Assembly (NCBI RefSeq): GCF_001509475.1
Contig: NZ_LLZG01000072.1
Coordinates: 1 to 25,299, forward strand
DNA length: 25,299 nucleotides
DNA from: Streptomyces regalis
GTDB taxonomy: Bacteria; Actinomycetota; Actinomycetes; Streptomycetales; Streptomycetaceae
Direction of reading: 5' to 3'
Position numbers and translations under genes: made by a program. Shown here piece after piece: positions 21,799 through 25,299 of this stretch. Every line of letters starts with the position of its first letter. The stretch's first letter is position 1. Under the pieces are notes generated by a model, which ran no database searches, was not told where the DNA came from, and saw nothing but the letters and a program-made list of their open reading frames with translations.

Positions 21799-21925
21799 CC
21801 CGCCAGCGTATCCGGCGCCCCGGAGCGGCGACCGCGAGCTGAAGCCTCGCATCCTCGGCCGCCGCCTGACCTGGCAAAACAACGGGCCCGCCCTGGGATG
21901 CCACATCAGTGTGCAGAAAATGCCT

Positions 21926-21962
21926 GAGAGGGCGGCACCCCCGCACAGGGTGCCGCCCTCTC
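21926..21962 (-). terminator. Strong hairpin terminator of ppdK
   Basis: GAGAGGGCGGCACCC (21926-21940) and GGGTGCCGCCCTCTC (21948-21962) form a perfect 15-bp stem with a 7-nt loop. On the minus strand it begins 73 bases after the ppdK stop and is followed by a modest T-rich stretch (ATTTTC). The symmetry could also stop transcription from the other side. Confidence 0.78.
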
Positions 21963-22034
21963 TTCGTGCACCGGAACCGCCGCCCATCGGTACTGAGGGT
22001 CGGGGACGGACGACGGCTGCGGAGTCGGGGGAGG

Positions 22035-24755
22035 TCAGCGGTGGTCGCTGCCCTCCGACTGGGTCGCCGCCCGGCCCGCCTCGAGGCGCGCCACCGGGAT
22101 CCGGAACGGCGAGCAGGAGACGTAGTCGAGACCGACCTCGTGGAAGAAGTGCACCGACTCGGGGTCACCGCCGTGCTCGCCGCACACGCCGAGCTTCAGG
22201 TCGGGCCGGGTCTCGCGCCCCGCCTTCGCGGCAGCGGCGACCAGCGAACCCACGCCGTCCTTGTCGATCGTCTCGAACGGGGAGACACCGAAGATGCCCT
22301 TCTCCAGGTACGCCGTGAAGAAGGAGGCCTCCACGTCGTCCCGGCTGAAGCCCCACACCGTCTGGGTGAGGTCGTTCGTGCCGAAGGAGAAGAACTCCGC
22401 CGCCTCCGCGATCTGACCGGCGGTCAGCGCGGCACGCGGGAGCTCGATCATCGTGCCGATGGACAGCTTCAGCTGCGTACCCGTCGCCGCCTCGACCTCC
22501 GCGACGACCTGGTCGGCCTCCTCGCGGACGATCTCCAGCTCCTGGACGGTGCCGACGAGCGGGATCATGATCTCGGCGCGCGGGTCGCCCTTGGCGTTCT
22601 TGCGCTCGGCGGCCGCTTCCGCGATCGCGCGGACCTGCATCGTGAACAGACCGGGGATGACCAGGCCCAACCGCACGCCGCGTAGGCCCAGCATCGGGTT
22701 CTGCTCGTGCAGCCGGTGGACCGCCTGGAGCAGCCGCAGTTCGTTCTCGTGCGGCTCCTGACGGGACTCGGCGAGGGCCACGCGGACCGACAGCTCGGTG
22801 ATGTCGGGCAGGAACTCGTGCAGCGGCGGGTCGAGGAGACGGATCGTCACCGGCAGGCCGTCCATCGCCGAGAACAGCTCCACGAAGTCCTGCTTCTGCA
22901 GCGGGAGCAGCTCCTTCAGGGACTCCTCGCGCTCGGCCTCCGTGTCGGCCAGGATGAGGCGCTCGACCAGCTCACGGCGGTCGCCGAGGAACATGTGCTC
23001 GGTGCGGCACAGGCCAATGCCCTGGGCGCCGAACCGCCGCGCCCGCATCGCGTCCTCGGCGTTGTCCGCGTTGGCGCGCACCCGCAGCCGGCGCTTGCGG
23101 TCGGCGAACGCCATGATCCGGTGCACGGCCTCGACCAGTTCGTCGGCGTCGTTGGCGCCCGCGTGCATCCGGCCCTCGAAGTACTCCACGACGGGAGACG
23201 GGACCACCGGGACCTCGCCCAGGTAGACCTTGCCGCTGGAGCCGTCGATGGAGATGACGTCGCCTTCCTCCACCACGTGCCCGCCCGGCACCGTCATCCG
23301 GCGCCGCTTGGTGTCGACCTCGAGCTCCTCGGCGCCGCACACGCACGTCTTGCCCATGCCGCGCGCGACCACGGCCGCGTGCGAGGTCTTGCCGCCCCGG
23401 CTGGTCAGGATGCCCTCGGCGGCGATCATGCCGTCCAGGTCGTCGGGGTTGGTCTCCCGGCGGACCAGGATGACCTTCTCGCCCGAACGCGACCACTTCA
23501 CCGCGGTGTACGAGTCGAAGACCGCCTTGCCGACCGCCGCACCCGGCGACGCCGCGATGCCCCGGCCGACCTGCTCGACCTTCGCCTCCTCGTCGAACTT
23601 CGGGAACATCAGCTGGGCGAGCTGGGCGCCGTTGACGCGCTGGAGCGCCTCCGCCTCGTCGATGAGCCCCTGGTCCACGAGCTGTGTGGCGATACGGAAG
23701 GCGGCCCCCGCCGTCCGCTTGCCGACACGGGTCTGGAGCATCCACAACTGCCCGCGCTCGATGGTGAACTCGATGTCGCAGAGGTCCTTGTAGTGGTTCT
23801 CCAGCGTCTCCATGATCTGCATCAGCTGGTCGTACGACTTCTTGTCGATCGTCTCCAGCTCCGCGAGCGGGACGGTGTTGCGGATGCCCGCGACCACGTC
23901 CTCGCCCTGGGCGTTCTGGAGGTAGTCGCCGTAGACGCCCTGGTGGCCGGAGGCGGGGTCGCGGGTGAAGGCGACGCCGGTGCCGGAGTCCGGGCCGAGG
24001 TTGCCGAAGACCATGGAGCAGACGTTGACGGCCGTGCCCAGGTCGCCGGGGATGCGCTCCTGGCGGCGGTACAGCTTGGCCCGGTCGGTGTTCCAGGAGT
24101 TGAAGACCGCCTCGATGGCGAGGTCCATCTGCTCGCGCGGGTCCTGCGGGAAGTCCCGGCCGGCCTCCTTCTTGACGATCTTCTTGAAGGCGGTGACCAG
24201 CTTCTTCAGGTCGGCGGCCTCCAGGTCGGTGTCGACCGTGACCTTCTTGGCCTCCTTGGCCTTGTCAAGGGCGTCCTCGAAGAGCTCGCCGTCGACGCCG
24301 AGGACGGTCTTGCCGAACATCTGGATGAGGCGGCGGTAGGAGTCCCAGGCGAACCGCTCGTCGCCGGCCTGGTCGGCGAGACCCTTCACGGACTTGTCGG
24401 AGAGTCCGATGTTGAGGACCGTGTCCATCATTCCGGGCATCGAGAACTTCGCGCCGGAGCGGACGGAGACGAGCAGCGGGTTGTCGGGCTGGCCGAGCTT
24501 CTTGCCCATCTTCGTCTCGAGGGCGTCGAGGTGCGCACTCACCTCGTCACGCAGTGCCGCCGGCTCCTCGCCACTGTCGAGGTAGACCTTGCAGGCTTCC
24601 GTCGTGATCGTGAAGCCGGGGGGAACGGGGAGTCCCAGGTTGGTCATCTCGGCGAGGTTCGCGCCCTTGCCACCCAGGAGGTCCTTGAGGTCCTTGTTTC
24701 CCTCGGTGAAGTCGTAAACGAACTTCGCTACGTGGGGTTCTTTGTTTTCCGACAC
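22035..24755 (-). CDS. ppdK: Pyruvate, phosphate dikinase
   Basis: Cytoplasmic enzyme converting pyruvate, ATP and Pi to phosphoenolpyruvate, AMP and PPi, reversibly; in actinobacteria it links the pyruvate and PEP nodes. At 906 residues it is full length. The N-terminal nucleotide domain starts [20 protein letters not shown] and has [20 protein letters not shown]. The phospho-His is His459 in [20 protein letters not shown]. The C-terminal PEP/pyruvate barrel includes RAQGIG-type [35 protein letters not shown] and the catalytic Cys858 in [10 protein letters not shown]. It starts at GTG 24755 after GAGGGAG. It stands alone with a strong terminator and a long upstream region rich in inverted repeats, suggesting dedicated regulation. 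Confidence 0.97.
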   Translation of the reverse strand: MSENKEPHVAKFVYDFTEGNKDLKDLLGGKGANLAEMTNLGLPVPPGFTITTEACKVYLDSGEEPAALRDEVSAHLDALETKMGKKLGQPDNPLLVSVRSGAKFSMPGMMDTVLNIGLSDKSVKGLADQAGDERFAWDSYRRLIQMFGKTVLGVDGELFEDALDKAKEAKKVTVDTDLEAADLKKLVTAFKKIVKKEAGRDFPQDPREQMDLAIEAVFNSWNTDRAKLYRRQERIPGDLGTAVNVCSMVFGNLGPDSGTGVAFTRDPASGHQGVYGDYLQNAQGEDVVAGIRNTVPLAELETIDKKSYDQLMQIMETLENHYKDLCDIEFTIERGQLWMLQTRVGKRTAGAAFRIATQLVDQGLIDEAEALQRVNGAQLAQLMFPKFDEEAKVEQVGRGIAASPGAAVGKAVFDSYTAVKWSRSGEKVILVRRETNPDDLDGMIAAEGILTSRGGKTSHAAVVARGMGKTCVCGAEELEVDTKRRRMTVPGGHVVEEGDVISIDGSSGKVYLGEVPVVPSPVVEYFEGRMHAGANDADELVEAVHRIMAFADRKRRLRVRANADNAEDAMRARRFGAQGIGLCRTEHMFLGDRRELVERLILADTEAEREESLKELLPLQKQDFVELFSAMDGLPVTIRLLDPPLHEFLPDITELSVRVALAESRQEPHENELRLLQAVHRLHEQNPMLGLRGVRLGLVIPGLFTMQVRAIAEAAAERKNAKGDPRAEIMIPLVGTVQELEIVREEADQVVAEVEAATGTQLKLSIGTMIELPRAALTAGQIAEAAEFFSFGTNDLTQTVWGFSRDDVEASFFTAYLEKGIFGVSPFETIDKDGVGSLVAAAAKAGRETRPDLKLGVCGEHGGDPESVHFFHEVGLDYVSCSPFRIPVARLEAGRAATQSEGSDHR

Positions 24756-24801
24756 GGTCTCGACTCCCTCGAGGACGCGGTGGCTGCCCTGACGGCGAGG
24801 A

Positions 24802-24832
24802 ACATACCCAGATCGAAGGCGCCTGGGTATGT
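24802..24832. promoter_or_regulatory. Perfect 10-bp inverted repeat in the ppdK leader
   Basis: ACATACCCAG (24802-24811) and CTGGGTATGT (24823-24832) are exact inverted copies separated by 11 bp. Their centres are 21 bp apart, two helical turns, as for a dimeric regulator on one DNA face. The element starts 47 bp upstream of the ppdK GTG. It could also fold as an RNA hairpin. Confidence 0.65.
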
Positions 24833-24954
24833 CTACTCACGCGTCATGCGCCTGTAACCACCCGTCCGCCAGTGGATCGAAAGTCAAAGCTTGGCAAGCC
24901 GAGACGGGCGGATGTTTTCACTTCTTGAACACAAGAGCGCCCACAGGTGCGGAT

Positions 24955-24972
24955 TTCCGCTCAGATGAGCGG
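24955..24972. repeat. CCGCTCA palindrome, copy 1
   Basis: CCGCTCAGATGAGCGG (24957-24972), preceded by TT. It is a near-perfect palindrome (CCGCTCA, 2-bp centre, TGAGCGG). Its exact reverse complement, including the TT, recurs at 25059-25076. Confidence 0.75.
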
Positions 24973-25007
24973 CCTTACCGCACGTCTGATTTCGATCGAT
25001 GAACGAT

Positions 25008-25036
25008 CAAGGGGTGGCACCGAGTGCCACCCCTTG
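25008..25036. terminator. Perfect 13-bp hairpin between the two CCGCTCA palindromes
   Basis: CAAGGGGTGGCAC (25008-25020) and GTGCCACCCCTTG (25024-25036) pair perfectly around a 3-base loop. There is no clear T-tract on either side. It is probably a terminator for the leftward gene that ends at 25209, though the stem is about 170 bp from that stop. Confidence 0.55.
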
Positions 25037-25047
25037 GAGAAGTGCAG

Positions 25048-25076
25048 CCGCTCAAGATCCGCTCATCTGAGCGGAA
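25048..25076. repeat. CCGCTCA palindrome, copy 2, plus an extra half-site
   Basis: CCGCTCATCTGAGCGG (25059-25074) followed by AA is the exact inverted copy of 24955-24972. An additional CCGCTCA half-site begins at 25048, exactly 11 bp before the palindrome, giving three helically phased half-sites. This looks like a protein-binding array. Confidence 0.65.
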
Positions 25077-25165
25077 CCCTTATCAAGGGTGGCGAGAATC
25101 ACGCTGCCACAGCCGCCCGGATTTCACCATGCGGACGTGCGCCCGGGACGGAAACGCGACCGTCA

Positions 25166-25231
25166 CACACCCGGCGCGAACGGCCCTCACACCCGACACC
25201 AACGGCCCTCACACACCCAGCGCGACCAGCC
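25166..25231. repeat. Three imperfect 22-bp tandem repeats
   Basis: Units of the form CACACCCGnnnCnAACGGCCCT begin at 25166 and 25188. A diverged third unit beginning near 25212 overlaps the end of the right-hand gene. On the minus strand each boundary reads GGTGTGAGGGCC, so copies of the gene's stop-codon region appear to have been duplicated outward. Confidence 0.6.
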
Positions 25232-25299
25232 GTTCTTCCACCCGCGCGGGCGCATACAGATGCTCCACGACCAACGCCCCGGCCCCCACCAGCCCGGCC
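25209..25299 (-). CDS. Unidentified protein, C-terminal 29 residues only
   Basis: An open frame enters from the right edge and ends at TGA (25211-25209). Visible residues include AGLVGAGALVVEHLYAPARV and end ERLVALGV. Codons are strongly G/C at third positions, as in real genes here. The fragment is too short to assign a family. It runs toward ppdK on the same strand, separated from it by the repeat-rich intergenic region. Confidence 0.55.
   Translation of the reverse strand, partial: AGLVGAGALVVEHLYAPARVEERLVALGV

Larger units (their letters stand above)
24756..25208. other. 453-bp intergenic region upstream of ppdK
   Basis: No convincing gene lies here. Contents from ppdK outward: a perfect 10-bp inverted repeat in the leader (24802-24832); a possible -35/-10 pair on the minus strand (TTACAG, 16 bp, TAGACA, ending just before that repeat); a palindrome at 24957; a 13-bp hairpin at 25008; a second palindrome at 25059 with an extra half-site at 25048; and 22-bp tandem repeats at 25166 at the edge of the next gene. 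Confidence 0.7.

Noticed and set aside
25008..25036. Hairpin as a ppdK promoter element
   Set aside because: A perfect 13-bp stem with a 3-base loop looks like an RNA terminator of the leftward upstream gene rather than a DNA-binding site.
1..25299. CRISPR arrays, tRNA or rRNA genes, phage genes, transposase genes
   Set aside because: None seen on either strand; only short dispersed repeats and one transposase-less MITE.

Overview
The window is high-GC actinobacterial chromosome with almost every codon ending in G or C, GTG and TTG starts, four-base start/stop overlaps and short GC-rich palindromic repeats. Gene content and the repeat families point to Streptomyces. From memory only, the order nitrite reductase ... 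ppdK resembles the conserved core region around ppdK in Streptomyces chromosomes; no search was possible.

Layout, left to right. (1) The end of a class F sortase, converging on a TauE/SafE-type exporter. (2) An assimilatory nitrite reductase operon of three overlapping genes (NirB-like flavoprotein, NirB, NirD) behind a good GlnR-type box at 1524-1561. (3) A decaying pair: a TetR regulator that lost its N-terminus and an SDR dehydrogenase with at least three lesions, one containing half of a dispersed Streptomyces repeat; both retain matching TetR-type palindromes upstream. (4) A leftward operon of a cytoplasmic-looking S8 protease, a small stand-alone propeptide-like protein and an SDR. (5) A beta carbonic anhydrase translationally coupled to a SulP anion transporter, probably a bicarbonate/CO2 module; the transporter carries an in-frame 214-bp MITE. 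(6) An OmpR-type two-component system, a small membrane protein, a Tat-exported PhoX/DUF839 protein and an excalibur-domain surface protein.

(7) From 17.5 to 21.4 kb is a leftward cluster: remnant arsR, second SulP transporter, a flavin-reductase-fold (PNPOx-like) protein, an RsbW-like ATPase, a STAS protein and an intact ArsR regulator. The first three junctions are 4-base overlaps, and an 18/20 palindrome at 21370-21389 is a likely ArsR operator. This is the best candidate for an under-described system, coupling an anion transporter to a partner-switch module. (8) A PhnA-type zinc-ribbon protein, then ppdK (pyruvate phosphate dikinase) with a strong downstream hairpin. The 450-bp region upstream of ppdK holds several unexplained inverted repeats. 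The window closes with the last 29 codons of an unidentified leftward gene.

A second theme is repeat DNA inside coding sequence. A MITE adds 72 translated residues to one SulP protein, a short palindromic repeat adds about 13 residues to the PNPOx-like protein, and a broken repeat sits in the SDR pseudogene. All functional assignments come from motifs read by eye.
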